Positions 1 to 8,524 of a DNA stretch of 64,000 nucleotides are shown here, piece by piece (position 1 is the stretch's first letter; every line of letters begins with the position of its first letter). The stretch comes from Pseudomonas laurylsulfativorans (GTDB lineage: Bacteria; Pseudomonadota; Gammaproteobacteria; Pseudomonadales; Pseudomonadaceae). The stretch is taken from positions 183,059-247,058 of the forward strand of contig NZ_MUJK01000008.1 of the NCBI RefSeq assembly GCF_002906155.1, written 5' to 3'. The notes below the pieces were generated by a model. The model saw only the letters and a list, made by a program, of their open reading frames with translations, did not search any database and was not told the origin of the DNA. Both the position numbers and the translations under genes were made by a program.

Positions 1-1
1 C

Positions 2-289
2 TGGTTCGTCTCCAAGCCGATGAAGCAGTACACCCACGCAGAGCTTGCCGATATCGCGGAAAAACTGGCGAGCTGGAAAGTCGTGCCGGCCGGGACGGAA
101 GGCTATCGCACCGCCGAGGTGACCCTGGGCGGCGTCAACACCAATGAAGTGTCGTCCAAGACCATGGAATCGCTGAAAAGCCCTGGCTTGTATTTCATCG
201 GCGAAGTGCTCGACGTGACCGGGCATCTGGGCGGCTTCAACTTCCAGTGGGCGTGGGCTTCGGGCTACGCGGCGGCGCAGTACGTCTGA
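2..289 (+). CDS. NAD(P)/FAD-dependent oxidoreductase, HI0933/YhiN family (C-terminal part)
   Basis: Only the last ~95 codons are present; the gene begins before the window and the frame is open from base 2 to the TGA at 287-289. The C-terminal segment with G-L-Y-F-I-G-E-V-L-D-V-T-G followed by GGFNFQWAWASGYAAA is the conserved FAD-contacting end of the HI0933-like (YhiN) flavoproteins, whose exact reaction is not established. The family is known for a Rossmann FAD domain at the N-terminus, which lies outside the window. The family call rests on this motif alone. A 175-base gap without a recognisable site separates it from the next gene. Confidence 0.8.
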   Translation, partial: WFVSKPMKQYTHAELADIAEKLASWKVVPAGTEGYRTAEVTLGGVNTNEVSSKTMESLKSPGLYFIGEVLDVTGHLGGFNFQWAWASGYAAAQYV

Positions 290-464
290 TCCAAAAACCT
301 AAACACCCTCCCACAGGTTTCTCGGCCAGCCAAAAACTTGTGATCAACCCAGATCACCCATGCTCAAAGGAACAGATTTTGCTGTCTGATGTGATCGGCG
401 CCATTGCGTCGGCGTCATTAGTGGCTCAATTTAGCGTCATTGCCTCGGAAGGCCTTCGCATTTC

Positions 465-2648
465 ATGTCATCGACTTCGTTCCGCCAGTCTCTGCGTCGC
501 CTTTGGGCGCTGGATAAATTCAGCTACAGCGTGCGGGTATTCATTGCCCTGACCGGCACCATGGCGCTGTGTTGGTATCAGGACGAGATGGGCCTGCTGA
601 TCCCGTTGTTCCTGGGGATTATCGCCAGCGCCCTGGCCGAGACCGACGACAGCTGGCAGGGCCGTCTCAATGCGCTGGCCGTGACGCTGGTGTGTTTCGC
701 TGTCGCCGCCCTGTCTGTCGAACTGCTCTTCCCCTACCCCTCGCTATTTATCATCGCCTTCGCCCTGGCCGCGTTTTGCCTGACCATGCTCGGCGCCCTC
801 GGCGAGCGCTATGGCGCGATTGCCTCGGCGACGTTGATCCTGTCGGTCTACACCATGATTGGCGTGGACCAGCGTGGCGGTGCCGTCATCGACGTGTGGC
901 ACGAGCCAGTGCTGCTGGTGGCCGGTGCCGCCTGGTACGGCCTGCTCTCGGTGTTATGGCAGGCGCTGTTTTCCAATCAGCCGGTGCAGCAGAGCCTGGC
1001 GCGGTTGTTCCGCGAGCTGGGTTTTTACCTGAAGCTGAAGTCCTCGCTGTTCGAGCCGATCCGGCAGATGGACGTCGAGGCGCGGCGCCTGGAACTGGCC
1101 CAGCAGAACGGCCGGGTGGTAGCGGCACTCAACGCCGCCAAGGAGATCATCCTGCACCGGGTCGGCAACGGTCGCCCCGGCTCGAAAGTCAGCCGCTACC
1201 TCAAGCTGTACTTCCTCGCCCAGGACATCCACGAGCGCGCCAGCTCATCGCACTACCCCTATAACGCCCTGGCCGATGCCTTTTTCCACAGCGACGTGCT
1301 GTTCCGCTGCCAACGCCTGCTGCGCCAGCAAGGCAAAGCCTGCCGGGCCCTGGCCGAATCGATCCAGATGCGTCAGCCGTTCACCTACGACGCCAGTTTC
1401 GCCGAAGCCCTGAGCGACCTCGACGCCTCCCTCGAACACCTGCGCGTCCAGAGCAACCCGGCCTGGCGCGGCTTGCTGCGTTCACTGCGGGCACTGGCGG
1501 CCAACCTTGGCACCCTCGACCGCTTGCTCAGCGACGCCAGCAACCCCGACGCCCTGGCGGACGCCACCGACAGCAGCTTGCTCGACCGTTCGCCGCGCAA
1601 CCTCAAGGACGTTTGGCTGCGCTTACGCACGCAGCTGACGCCGACATCGCTGCTGTTCCGCCATGCCCTGCGATTGCCCCTGGCCTTGAGTATCGGCTAC
1701 GCCATGGTGCATTTGATTCACCCGTCCCAAGGCTACTGGATCATCCTCACTACGCTGTTCGTCTGCCAACCGAACTACGGCGCCACCCGCCGCAAACTCG
1801 GTCAACGGATCATCGGCACCGCCATCGGCCTGACCCTGGCCTGGGCGCTGTTCGACCTGTTCCCCAATCCGCTGATCCAGTCGTGCTTCGCCATTGCCGC
1901 CGGGGTGGTGTTCTTTACCAACCGCACCACCCGCTACACCCTGGCGACGGCGGCGATCACCCTGATGGTGCTGTTCTGCTTCAACCAGGTGGGTGACGGT
2001 TACGGGCTGTTCTTGCCTCGGTTGTTCGATACCTTGCTCGGCAGCCTGATCGCCGGCCTCGCGGTGTTCCTGTTCCTGCCCGACTGGCAGGGCCGGCGCC
2101 TGAACAAAGTGCTGGCCAATACCCTGGCCTGTAACAGCATTTACCTGCGCCAGATCATGCAGCAATACGCGGCGGGCAAAAGCGACGATCTGGCTTATCG
2201 CCTGGCCCGCCGCAATGCGCACAACGCCGACGCCGCGCTGTCGACCACACTGGCCAATATGCTGATGGAGCCGGGACACTTTCGTAAGGAAGCGGATGTC
2301 GGCTTCCGCTTCCTGGTGCTGTCGCACACGCTACTCAGTTACCTGTCGGGCCTGGGCGCGCACCGGGAAACCCAACTGCCGGCAGACGTGCGTGAGCATT
2401 TGATTGAAGGAGCCGGGGTGAAACTGGCTGCGAGTATCGACGAGATTGCCCAAGGGCTGGCGAGCAAGTCTTCGATTGCGATTCAAAGCGATGAAGAAGA
2501 AGCATTGGCCAATGAACTGGAACAGATGCCTGATGAAATCGATGAAGGCCAGCGGCTGGTGCAGACGCAACTGGCGCTGATTTGTCGTCAGCTTGGGCCG
2601 TTGCGGACATTGGCGGCGCATCTCATCAAGGACACCAGTGAAGATTAA
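465..2648 (+). CDS. yccS: FUSC/YccS family inner-membrane protein
   Basis: This 727-residue protein has the YccS/YhfK architecture: a cluster of hydrophobic segments at about residues 20-180, a long hydrophilic region, a second cluster at about 400-550, and a hydrophilic C-terminus. The family (fusaric-acid-resistance-like, FUSC) consists of inner-membrane proteins thought to export aromatic or other small compounds; the substrate is unknown. The second membrane block includes SLLFRHALRLPLALSIGYA and GYWIILTTLFVCQPNYGATR, typical of the family. The length fits YccS. It stands alone, followed at once by a REP pair, so it is probably a single-gene unit. A transport role is inferred from the family only. 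Confidence 0.85.
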   Translation: MSSTSFRQSLRRLWALDKFSYSVRVFIALTGTMALCWYQDEMGLLIPLFLGIIASALAETDDSWQGRLNALAVTLVCFAVAALSVELLFPYPSLFIIAFALAAFCLTMLGALGERYGAIASATLILSVYTMIGVDQRGGAVIDVWHEPVLLVAGAAWYGLLSVLWQALFSNQPVQQSLARLFRELGFYLKLKSSLFEPIRQMDVEARRLELAQQNGRVVAALNAAKEIILHRVGNGRPGSKVSRYLKLYFLAQDIHERASSSHYPYNALADAFFHSDVLFRCQRLLRQQGKACRALAESIQMRQPFTYDASFAEALSDLDASLEHLRVQSNPAWRGLLRSLRALAANLGTLDRLLSDASNPDALADATDSSLLDRSPRNLKDVWLRLRTQLTPTSLLFRHALRLPLALSIGYAMVHLIHPSQGYWIILTTLFVCQPNYGATRRKLGQRIIGTAIGLTLAWALFDLFPNPLIQSCFAIAAGVVFFTNRTTRYTLATAAITLMVLFCFNQVGDGYGLFLPRLFDTLLGSLIAGLAVFLFLPDWQGRRLNKVLANTLACNSIYLRQIMQQYAAGKSDDLAYRLARRNAHNADAALSTTLANMLMEPGHFRKEADVGFRFLVLSHTLLSYLSGLGAHRETQLPADVREHLIEGAGVKLAASIDEIAQGLASKSSIAIQSDEEEALANELEQMPDEIDEGQRLVQTQLALICRQLGPLRTLAAHLIKDTSED

Positions 2649-2665
2649 GTGACGGGCTGGCTGTG

Positions 2666-2748
2666 CCGGCCCCTTCGCGAGCAGGCTCGCTCCCACAAGT
2701 GTTACGCATTCCAATGTGGGAGCGAACCTGCTCGCGAAGAGGCCGGCA
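2666..2748. repeat. REP inverted pair
   Basis: Two copies of the Pseudomonas REP core (CTTCGCGAGCAGGCTCGCTC and its near inverse) face each other around a short spacer directly after the YccS stop codon. Such pairs can fold into a hairpin and may limit read-through between the convergent genes here. Confidence 0.85.
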
Positions 2749-2777
2749 AAAACAACATAGATTCTGGATCAGCCGAC

Positions 2778-3515
2778 TCACATCCCATGCTGCTTCATCA
2801 ACTTGTCATAACTCCCGTCCGCCTTCATCGCCGCGATCTCGCGGTCGAAACCGGCGACGATCTGCTCGTGCTGCGGATTCTTCAGGCTGACCAGAATATG
2901 CAGGCTGTTCTCGCTCAAGGGCTTGGGCAGGAACTCCACGGCGTTACGTACCTTGGGTGACTCGCGGGCCAGGTAGTAGCGGGCGACGTATTCATCTTCC
3001 AGCGTCAGTTTGACCCGCTCCGCCGCGAGCATGCGCACCGCCATGGCGAAGCTGTGCACGGGGATCTTCTGCAATGAGTCATCGTTGTCGAACGAGGGCG
3101 AGTAAGCGTATCCACGCACGATGGCGATTGGATAAGTGTGCAATTGCTGCAGGTTATTGAATTCGATGGGCGCGTCTTTACGCTTGAGAAAACGCACGCG
3201 ATTGATCAAGTACTCGCCGGAAAACTGCCCGAGTTTTGTACGCTCGTCGTTGTACCAGGCGTTGACCAGCACGTCGTATCGGCCCTCGCCCAATCCCATC
3301 AAGGCCCGCGCCCAGGGCACCTGTTCGAACTCACTGGCATAGCCGGCCCTGGCCAGTGCGGTACTGACAATGTCCGTGGCCAGCCCACCGTTGGCGAGCG
3401 TGGAATCGGTAAATGGGGGCCAGGCATCAGCGACCAACCGCAGTTTTTCTGCCGCCGCTCCCTGAACCAGCAACAGCAATCCAATCAAGGCAAAAGCTCG
3501 ATGCAATCGCGGCAT
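2778..3515 (-). CDS. Substrate-binding protein, amino-acid ABC type (SBP_bac_3), periplasmic
   Basis: The 245-residue product starts with a Sec signal peptide (hydrophobic core LIGLLLLVQGAAA, likely cleavage near residue 22) followed by EKLRLVADAWPPFTD, the usual start of family-3 solute-binding proteins. The rest fits the two-lobed fold of this family. No permease or ATPase gene is adjacent, so it is an orphan binding protein; in pseudomonads such proteins feed distant transporters or act as sensors. The ligand cannot be read from the sequence. It resembles in length and class the second orphan binding protein at 30861-31676, but the two are clearly different proteins. Confidence 0.85.
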   Translation of the reverse strand: MPRLHRAFALIGLLLLVQGAAAEKLRLVADAWPPFTDSTLANGGLATDIVSTALARAGYASEFEQVPWARALMGLGEGRYDVLVNAWYNDERTKLGQFSGEYLINRVRFLKRKDAPIEFNNLQQLHTYPIAIVRGYAYSPSFDNDDSLQKIPVHSFAMAVRMLAAERVKLTLEDEYVARYYLARESPKVRNAVEFLPKPLSENSLHILVSLKNPQHEQIVAGFDREIAAMKADGSYDKLMKQHGM

Positions 3516-3772
3516 GCTAGAAAATCCTTAGCGGGCGGATTGCCCGACGTGTTTTCAGCCAAAACACCAAAGCCCCGTACCGGCAAGACCCGGGTACTAA
3601 ACATTAGCTCATCGAAGCCATAGCACAGCGCTTGGATTCAGATTACACAAAGAAGACATCCGCGCGAAAAATGAATGATGGCATTTTGGCCTATGTCACA
3701 GATTCTTCCGCCATAAAGACTTCTGGCGTCAGTGCGCTTAGTATCGGAACGACGTTTTCAGGGAATCAAAAC

Positions 3773-4225
3773 ATGACAGTCGATTGGATCTGCAAACACC
3801 ACAGCGACCTGGGCAAGGAGCAGCTGTATGCCATTTTGCAGTTGCGCGCCGAGGTGTTCGTCGTCGAGCAAAAATGCGTTTACCAGGATATCGATGGCCA
3901 GGATCTGGAAGGTGACACCTGCCACGTGATGGCCTGGGACGGTAACCGGCTGGCGGCCTACCTGAGGCTGCTTGACCCGCAATCACAGGGCGGCGACGTA
4001 GTGATCGGCCGGGTGATCATCGCCCCATACGCACGCGGCACGGGGCTTGGGCATGAGCTGATGGATCAGGCGCTGCATCAGATCGAAAAATATTGGCCCG
4101 GCCTGCCGGTCTACCTCTCGGCCCAAGCGCATTTGCAGGGGTACTACGGGCGGTACGGGTTTGTCGTGGCGGGTGAGGAGTTTGTAGAGGATGGCATTCC
4201 ACACATTGGCATGCGCCGCCCTTAA
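3773..4225 (+). CDS. elaA: GNAT family N-acetyltransferase, ElaA-like
   Basis: From the ATG at 3773 the product is 150 residues, close to E. coli ElaA (about 153). The frame is open further upstream, but the upstream codons look non-coding and AGGGA lies just before 3773, so this start is preferred. Family marks: QLRAEVFVVEQKCVYQDIDG near the N-terminus and the acetyl-CoA pyrophosphate loop V-I-I-A-P-Y-A-R-G-T-G-L-G-H-E-L (about residues 82-97), then YLSAQAHLQGYYGRYGF. GNAT enzymes transfer acetyl from acetyl-CoA to an amine; the ElaA substrate is not known. It is a single gene followed by a REP pair. Confidence 0.88.
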   Translation: MTVDWICKHHSDLGKEQLYAILQLRAEVFVVEQKCVYQDIDGQDLEGDTCHVMAWDGNRLAAYLRLLDPQSQGGDVVIGRVIIAPYARGTGLGHELMDQALHQIEKYWPGLPVYLSAQAHLQGYYGRYGFVVAGEEFVEDGIPHIGMRRP

Positions 4226-4227
4226 AG

Positions 4228-4298
4228 ACCCTATCGCTGGCAAGCCAGCTCCTACAAGGACGATGCAAAATCTGTAGGAGCCGGTTTGCCGGCGATGT
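4228..4298. repeat. REP inverted pair
   Basis: Two REP cores (TATCGCTGGCAAGCCAGCTCC and TGTAGGAGCCGGTTTGCCGG) face each other between the convergent genes elaA and the winged-helix gene. Confidence 0.85.
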
Positions 4299-4321
4299 CG
4301 TCGGCCCAGTCACCGCTGAAG

Positions 4322-4618
4322 TCAGGGATATTCCAGCACCGCCTTGATCTGCCGCAGATTACGCTCGATCCACCCGCGATCGATCGCTCCCCACTCGCGA
4401 ATCCGATAGCGCCCCGCATGATTGCGCGCGCCCTCTTCCTGCTCGAACTCACAGACGATATCCAGGTCCGCCAGCGCCGCGATGGTGTCCTGTGCCGTGC
4501 GCCGGGGCATGCCGGTGACCTCGGTCAACGCCGGGACGCTGCAGGCCAGCCCGCTGTCGATCAGGTACGCCACGTACAGGCGGCGATAGAAACTGCTTTT
4601 GGTCTTGCTCACGTCCAT
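4322..4618 (-). CDS. Small winged-helix DNA-binding protein
   Basis: The 98-residue product begins at the ATG at 4618, which has AAGGAG about 9 bases upstream; the longer open frame to 4672 has no such site and would overlap the neighbour. The sequence has a helix-turn-helix core, with CSVPALTEVTGMPRRTAQDT as recognition region, followed by IAALADLDIVCEFEQEEGAR, which fits the wing. Similar small proteins are widespread in Pseudomonas next to this metallopeptidase gene, but no target or ligand is known to me. It is encoded 35 bases downstream of the YgjP-type peptidase gene on the same strand, so the two are probably co-transcribed. Confidence 0.75.
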   Translation of the reverse strand: MDVSKTKSSFYRRLYVAYLIDSGLACSVPALTEVTGMPRRTAQDTIAALADLDIVCEFEQEEGARNHAGRYRIREWGAIDRGWIERNLRQIKAVLEYP

Positions 4619-4653
4619 CCACACACTCCTTGTTGCGATTCTCGGCGGCGTAG

Positions 4654-5145
4654 CTACTGCATGTCCCGCCACGTCAGGTACACCCGCACATCAAATTCCA
4701 CCTGGTGATAACCCGGCAGCATGTGTTCGCACAGTTTGTAGAAGGCCTTGTTGTGGTCCGACTCCTTGAAGTGCGCCAGCTCATGCACCACGATCATTTT
4801 CAGGAACTCGCAAGGCGCTTCCTTGAACAGCGAAGCGATGCGGATTTCCTTCTTGGCCTTGAGCTTGCCACCCTGCACGCGGGAGATCGTGGTGTGCAGG
4901 CCGAGTGCGCGGTGAGTCAGGTCCAGGCGGTTGTCGAACAGCACCTTGTCGATGGCCGGGGCATTACGCAGGTACTCCTGCTTGAGGTCCAGGGCATAGG
5001 TGTACAGCGCCTTGTCGCTCTGCACCCCATGCTTTTGCGGGTAACGCTGGCTCAGGTAATCACCCAGCCGACCGTCGGCGATCAGCTGGCGCACCTGATC
5101 CTGCAAGGTAGTGGGATAGGCCTGGAGATATTTCAACACGGTCAT
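4654..5145 (-). CDS. YgjP-type zinc metallopeptidase (M48/DUF45 family)
   Basis: The protein (163 residues from the ATG at 5145; a GTG at 5166 is also possible) carries the zinc motif VVHELAH, H-E-x-x-H, at about residues 121-127, followed by FKESDHNKAFYKLC, in which the downstream His is the usual third ligand of the YgjP/DUF45 family. These are small soluble metallopeptidases of unknown physiological substrate; some are coded beside restriction systems, but none is seen here. No strong ribosome site is visible before either start, so the start is uncertain by seven codons. A winged-helix gene follows on the same strand. Confidence 0.82.
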   Translation of the reverse strand: MTVLKYLQAYPTTLQDQVRQLIADGRLGDYLSQRYPQKHGVQSDKALYTYALDLKQEYLRNAPAIDKVLFDNRLDLTHRALGLHTTISRVQGGKLKAKKEIRIASLFKEAPCEFLKMIVVHELAHFKESDHNKAFYKLCEHMLPGYHQVEFDVRVYLTWRDMQ

Positions 5146-5190
5146 CGGGGCGGCAATACAGGTCACTGAAAGATCGCCAGTGTAGCGAAT

Positions 5191-7314
5191 TCAGCGGGGC
5201 AGCGCGCTCCAGTCAAACGGCTGGACAAAGACCCCGATGTCTTCGGCCATCATCGGCCGGGCCACCAGAAAACCTTGCACATACTCACAGCCGTTGGCCT
5301 GCAGCCACTCATACTGCGCGACGGTTTCCACCCCTTCGGCAATCACCAGCATGCCGTACTGTTTGCACAGGTCGATCACACTGCGCACCAGCGCCGCATC
5401 CCGTACCGACTCCGGCAACCGGGCGATCAAATGCCGGTCGAGCTTGAGGGTGTCCAGTCCCAGGTCGCGCAAGTGCACCAGGGAACACGGACCGACCCCG
5501 AAGTCATCGAGTGCCACTCGCACCCCCAGGTTGTGCAGCAGACGCAGTTGCTTGCGGGTTTCTTCGGGGTGATGCATCAAGGCCTCCTCCGTGACCTCGA
5601 CTTCCAGTTGGCGCGGCTGCAAGCCATGGCGCTCCAGCACCTGACGCAACTCAGTGACCAAGTTGGGCATGCCGAATTGCGTACTGCTCAAACTGACGCC
5701 GAGCACCAGATCCTCGGCAAACATGGACTCCCAGGCTTTGCGTTGCCCGGCGCTGCGATGGTAGATCCAGCTGCCAAGACGACTGATCAGCCGGGCCTCT
5801 TCCAGTAATGGCAAAAACAACCCCGGAGGTACATCGCCAACGCTAGGATGCTGCCAGCGCAACAAGGCCTCGAAGCCACGAAGCCGCCCGTCGGCAATCG
5901 CAACCTGAGGCTGATACACCAGATTGAAATCGCGGTTCTCGATGGCTGTTCGCACACTTTCTTCGAGCATCAGCCGCGAGCGCGCCCGACCGTTCATTTC
6001 GTGATCGTAGAAGCGATATTGCTGGCGACCGGCGCGCTTGGCTTCGTACATGGCAATGTCCGCCGCCCGCAGCATCCCGTCGAGATTGGCACCACAATCG
6101 GGGAATGTAGCGATGCCGATGCTGGTACCCAGGGCGATATCGAGGCCGTCGACTTGCTGGCAGATCGACACACGCTCGATGAGTTCCTCGGCAATCTTCG
6201 CCGCTTGCTCGGGAAACTCCAGATCCAGCAGCGCGGTGAATTCGTCGCCGCCCATCCGCGCCAGAATGTCGAAGGGCCGCAAGCAGGCTTTCAACTGTTC
6301 GGAAACCCAGCGCAACACCCGATCGCCGGCATCGTGCCCGAGCGAATCATTGACGCGCTTGAAGCCGTCGAGGTCCAGGTACATCAAGACCCAGGAACTG
6401 TCGGAACGCTCACCGCGTAATAGCAGGTTCTCTACGGTCTGGTAGAAACCCCGGCGGTTGAGCAATCCGGTCAGTGGATCGGTGACTGCCTGGAATTCCA
6501 GTTGCTGATGCAGATGGCGCACCACCGACATGTCCAGCACCGTTACTACCATTGCATGTTGTTCGGCGGGTAATGGCGCGCAGGACAAGGCCACCGGCAC
6601 CTGCTGGCCGCGGGTCGTACGCAGCAGGGCATCGTGCAGACGCAAGGTCTCGCCGCGTTTGTAGCCCGTGAAGAATTCGGAATCGGCCCAGATCGGGACA
6701 TGTGGTTTTTGCAGGTAGTCCAGAAATTCCTTGCCTTGCAGGTCCTGCACGGGGGCATTGAGCAGTCGTGACATTGCCGGGTTGGCAAAGCGAATCAGAC
6801 CGTCCTCCCCCAACACCAGAATGCCTTCGGCAGCGTTATCCAGCACCGACGCATTAAAGGCACGAGCGGATTCCAGATCATGACTCAGGCGCTGCAAGGC
6901 CCGGCGGTTACGCTGGTGTTCGAGCAACGCCTGGACCTTGGGCGTGAAGATCTGCGGGTCGAACGGCTTGAACAGGTAATCCACCGCACCACTGGCATAG
7001 CCCTTGATCACCGCATCCTGGGACTGTTCGTTGGCGGTCAGGAAAATGATCGGCGTGAGACGGGTCCGCTGGCTACCGCGCATCAAGCGCGCCACTTCAT
7101 AACCGTCCATGCCCGGCATCTGCACGTCCAGCAGCACCAGGTCGATATCGTGTTCAAGCAACAAGCCGAGGGCTTCGAAACCCGAGGCTGCGGTAATGAC
7201 CCGCCAGTCCTGGCGCTGTAACAACGCGCGCATGCTGATCAGGTTTTCAGGGTAATCGTCGACAACTAAAAGGGTTGAGCCGCCTTCTACTGGCGTGGGT
7301 TGCGCGCATTCCAT
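5191..7314 (-). CDS. Response regulator with PAS, GGDEF and EAL domains (c-di-GMP turnover)
   Basis: The 707-residue protein has four parts. A receiver domain (about 14-130) has the phosphoryl-accepting Asp in LVLLDVQMPGMDGYEV and a Lys in YLFKPFD. A PAS domain spans about 150-270. A GGDEF domain (about 275-435) has an intact ARMGGDEF and, five residues before GGDEF, an RxxD inhibitory site (RPFD). An EAL domain (about 450-700) has FEALLRW and LDDFGVG. Both catalytic motifs look intact, so it may act as diguanylate cyclase, as phosphodiesterase, or switch between them under phosphorylation. No cognate sensor kinase is adjacent. There is no membrane segment, so it is cytoplasmic. It is transcribed alone, away from the alginate lyase gene. 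Confidence 0.9.
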   Translation of the reverse strand: MECAQPTPVEGGSTLLVVDDYPENLISMRALLQRQDWRVITAASGFEALGLLLEHDIDLVLLDVQMPGMDGYEVARLMRGSQRTRLTPIIFLTANEQSQDAVIKGYASGAVDYLFKPFDPQIFTPKVQALLEHQRNRRALQRLSHDLESARAFNASVLDNAAEGILVLGEDGLIRFANPAMSRLLNAPVQDLQGKEFLDYLQKPHVPIWADSEFFTGYKRGETLRLHDALLRTTRGQQVPVALSCAPLPAEQHAMVVTVLDMSVVRHLHQQLEFQAVTDPLTGLLNRRGFYQTVENLLLRGERSDSSWVLMYLDLDGFKRVNDSLGHDAGDRVLRWVSEQLKACLRPFDILARMGGDEFTALLDLEFPEQAAKIAEELIERVSICQQVDGLDIALGTSIGIATFPDCGANLDGMLRAADIAMYEAKRAGRQQYRFYDHEMNGRARSRLMLEESVRTAIENRDFNLVYQPQVAIADGRLRGFEALLRWQHPSVGDVPPGLFLPLLEEARLISRLGSWIYHRSAGQRKAWESMFAEDLVLGVSLSSTQFGMPNLVTELRQVLERHGLQPRQLEVEVTEEALMHHPEETRKQLRLLHNLGVRVALDDFGVGPCSLVHLRDLGLDTLKLDRHLIARLPESVRDAALVRSVIDLCKQYGMLVIAEGVETVAQYEWLQANGCEYVQGFLVARPMMAEDIGVFVQPFDWSALPR

Positions 7315-7637
7315 GCTGCTTCTCTAATTGCGGGGGTGTCAGGCCGGTTTCTCGTGAAAACCGGACAAATACTGTGCTTTCACTCTAGACCCGTTCTGCA
7401 AAAGCAGAAGGTGTCAGTGAGCCATCATTTAATCATTGTGTCTTTTTACCGACTAACGGTCGAATGTTTGGTCCGATGGAAACCGGGAAAGATGGCATTT
7501 CGACAGGATGTTGACGTCAACCACCCGTCAGACGGGCGTTAACAAAATCCCCCACTACGCTTATAAAGGCCGCCCCAAAGGTGCGGCCTAGAGCTTCTGG
7601 CACGTCCGTGCAGCATGAATCAAGTGGAAGAACCGAC
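7315..7637. other. Intergenic region between divergent c-di-GMP gene and alginate lyase gene
   Basis: This 323-base gap must hold both divergent promoters. No convincing sigma-70 pair was identified by eye. A short inverted repeat GGCCGC...GCGGCC lies at about 7568-7588, some 50 bases before the lyase start, and could be a hairpin in its leader. Confidence 0.4.
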
Positions 7638-8306
7638 ATGATCGATCTTGCAACCTGGAACCTCAGCGTCCCCGTCGGCAGCCCGCCGTACACCGTCGAA
7701 ACCGCCAAGCTGGTAGATGGTTTCAAGGATCAATACTTCCATTCCGACACCGGCACATTGTTTTTCTGGACGCCCGTGACCGGCTCCCGTACGGAGAACG
7801 CGATTTATCCGCGCACCGAATTGCGCGAAACCTACAGCAACGGCACGTTGAAAAACTGGTATTACCCGGAGGCCGACAATTTGCTGTACGCCACGCTGGC
7901 AGTGAACCAGGTGCCCAGTTCCGGGAAAGTCGTCATCGGCCAGATCCATGCCTATCAAAGCCAGAAACCGCTGGTGAAGGTCGAGTACCAATACAAAGCC
8001 AAGACCGGCACCGGCAATATCGTCGCCAAGGTCCGGATGCATCCCGACGATGATGAGGGCCGGGTGATCATCGTGGCGACGGGGGTGAAACTCGATCAGC
8101 AGTTCAACTATCTCATCCACCTCAGCCCCGGTGGCGCCTTGGGCATCAGCGCGGCAGGATATCAATGGGATACGCAAATCAGCGCCACCTGGCGCGACAA
8201 ACCGCTGTACTTCAAGGCTGGGGTGTATGTGCAGGACAACACCGGGTACACCTCTGAAGGCGGGAAAGTGACCTTCAGCAAGCTGGATATCGATCACGAC
8301 AAGTAG
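7638..8306 (+). CDS. Alginate lyase, polysaccharide lyase family 7
   Basis: The 222-residue product has the three family-7 signatures in order: R-T-E-L-R-E (about residues 54-59), Q-I-H (about 101-103) and YFKAGVYVQ (about 192-200). They build the active-site groove that cleaves alginate by beta-elimination. The start at 7638 has GGAAG upstream; the open frame reaches back to 7581 without support. The length fits single-domain PL7 lyases. No signal peptide is visible, which is odd for an enzyme acting on an extracellular polymer. No alginate biosynthesis gene is nearby; the adjacent gene codes for a c-di-GMP protein, and c-di-GMP is known to control alginate and biofilm formation, but a link is only inferred. 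Confidence 0.9.
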   Translation: MIDLATWNLSVPVGSPPYTVETAKLVDGFKDQYFHSDTGTLFFWTPVTGSRTENAIYPRTELRETYSNGTLKNWYYPEADNLLYATLAVNQVPSSGKVVIGQIHAYQSQKPLVKVEYQYKAKTGTGNIVAKVRMHPDDDEGRVIIVATGVKLDQQFNYLIHLSPGGALGISAAGYQWDTQISATWRDKPLYFKAGVYVQDNTGYTSEGGKVTFSKLDIDHDK

Positions 8307-8323
8307 AGGGTATGGCCAGCCAT

Positions 8324-8457
8324 TGTGGCGAGGGGGCTTACCCCCGTTGAGCTGTGAAGCGGCCCCAAACAGGTCAATCCGTTTTGTTTAGAAAAAGTGC
8401 ATTTGTCGATTTTACGGCGGCTGCGCCACCGAACGGGGGCAAGCCCCCTCGCCACAT
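8324..8457. repeat. Inverted pair of the GTGGCGAGGGGGCTT repeat class
   Basis: GTGGCGAGGGGGCTTACCCCC and its near inverse GGGGGCAAGCCCCCTCGCCAC flank a ~90-base spacer. This is a second repeat class, distinct from the GTAGGAGC REP core; another copy of the same pair lies at 39923-40058. Confidence 0.8.
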
Positions 8458-8473
8458 TGGATCATCGCCCACA

Positions 8474-8500
8474 AAAAACCCGCCTCTCGGCGGGTTTTTC
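8474..8500 (-). terminator. Rho-independent terminator of fba
   Basis: The stem AACCCGCC / GGCGGGTT with a short loop is flanked by A and T runs, and lies 25 bases beyond the fba stop codon. It can work in both directions. Confidence 0.85.
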
Positions 8501-8524
8501 ATCAAGGCAGTTTAACGCTCAGGC

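Noticed and set aside
247..552. Open frame between the flavoprotein and yccS genes
   Set aside because: It overlaps both genes, lacks a ribosome site and has no recognisable content.
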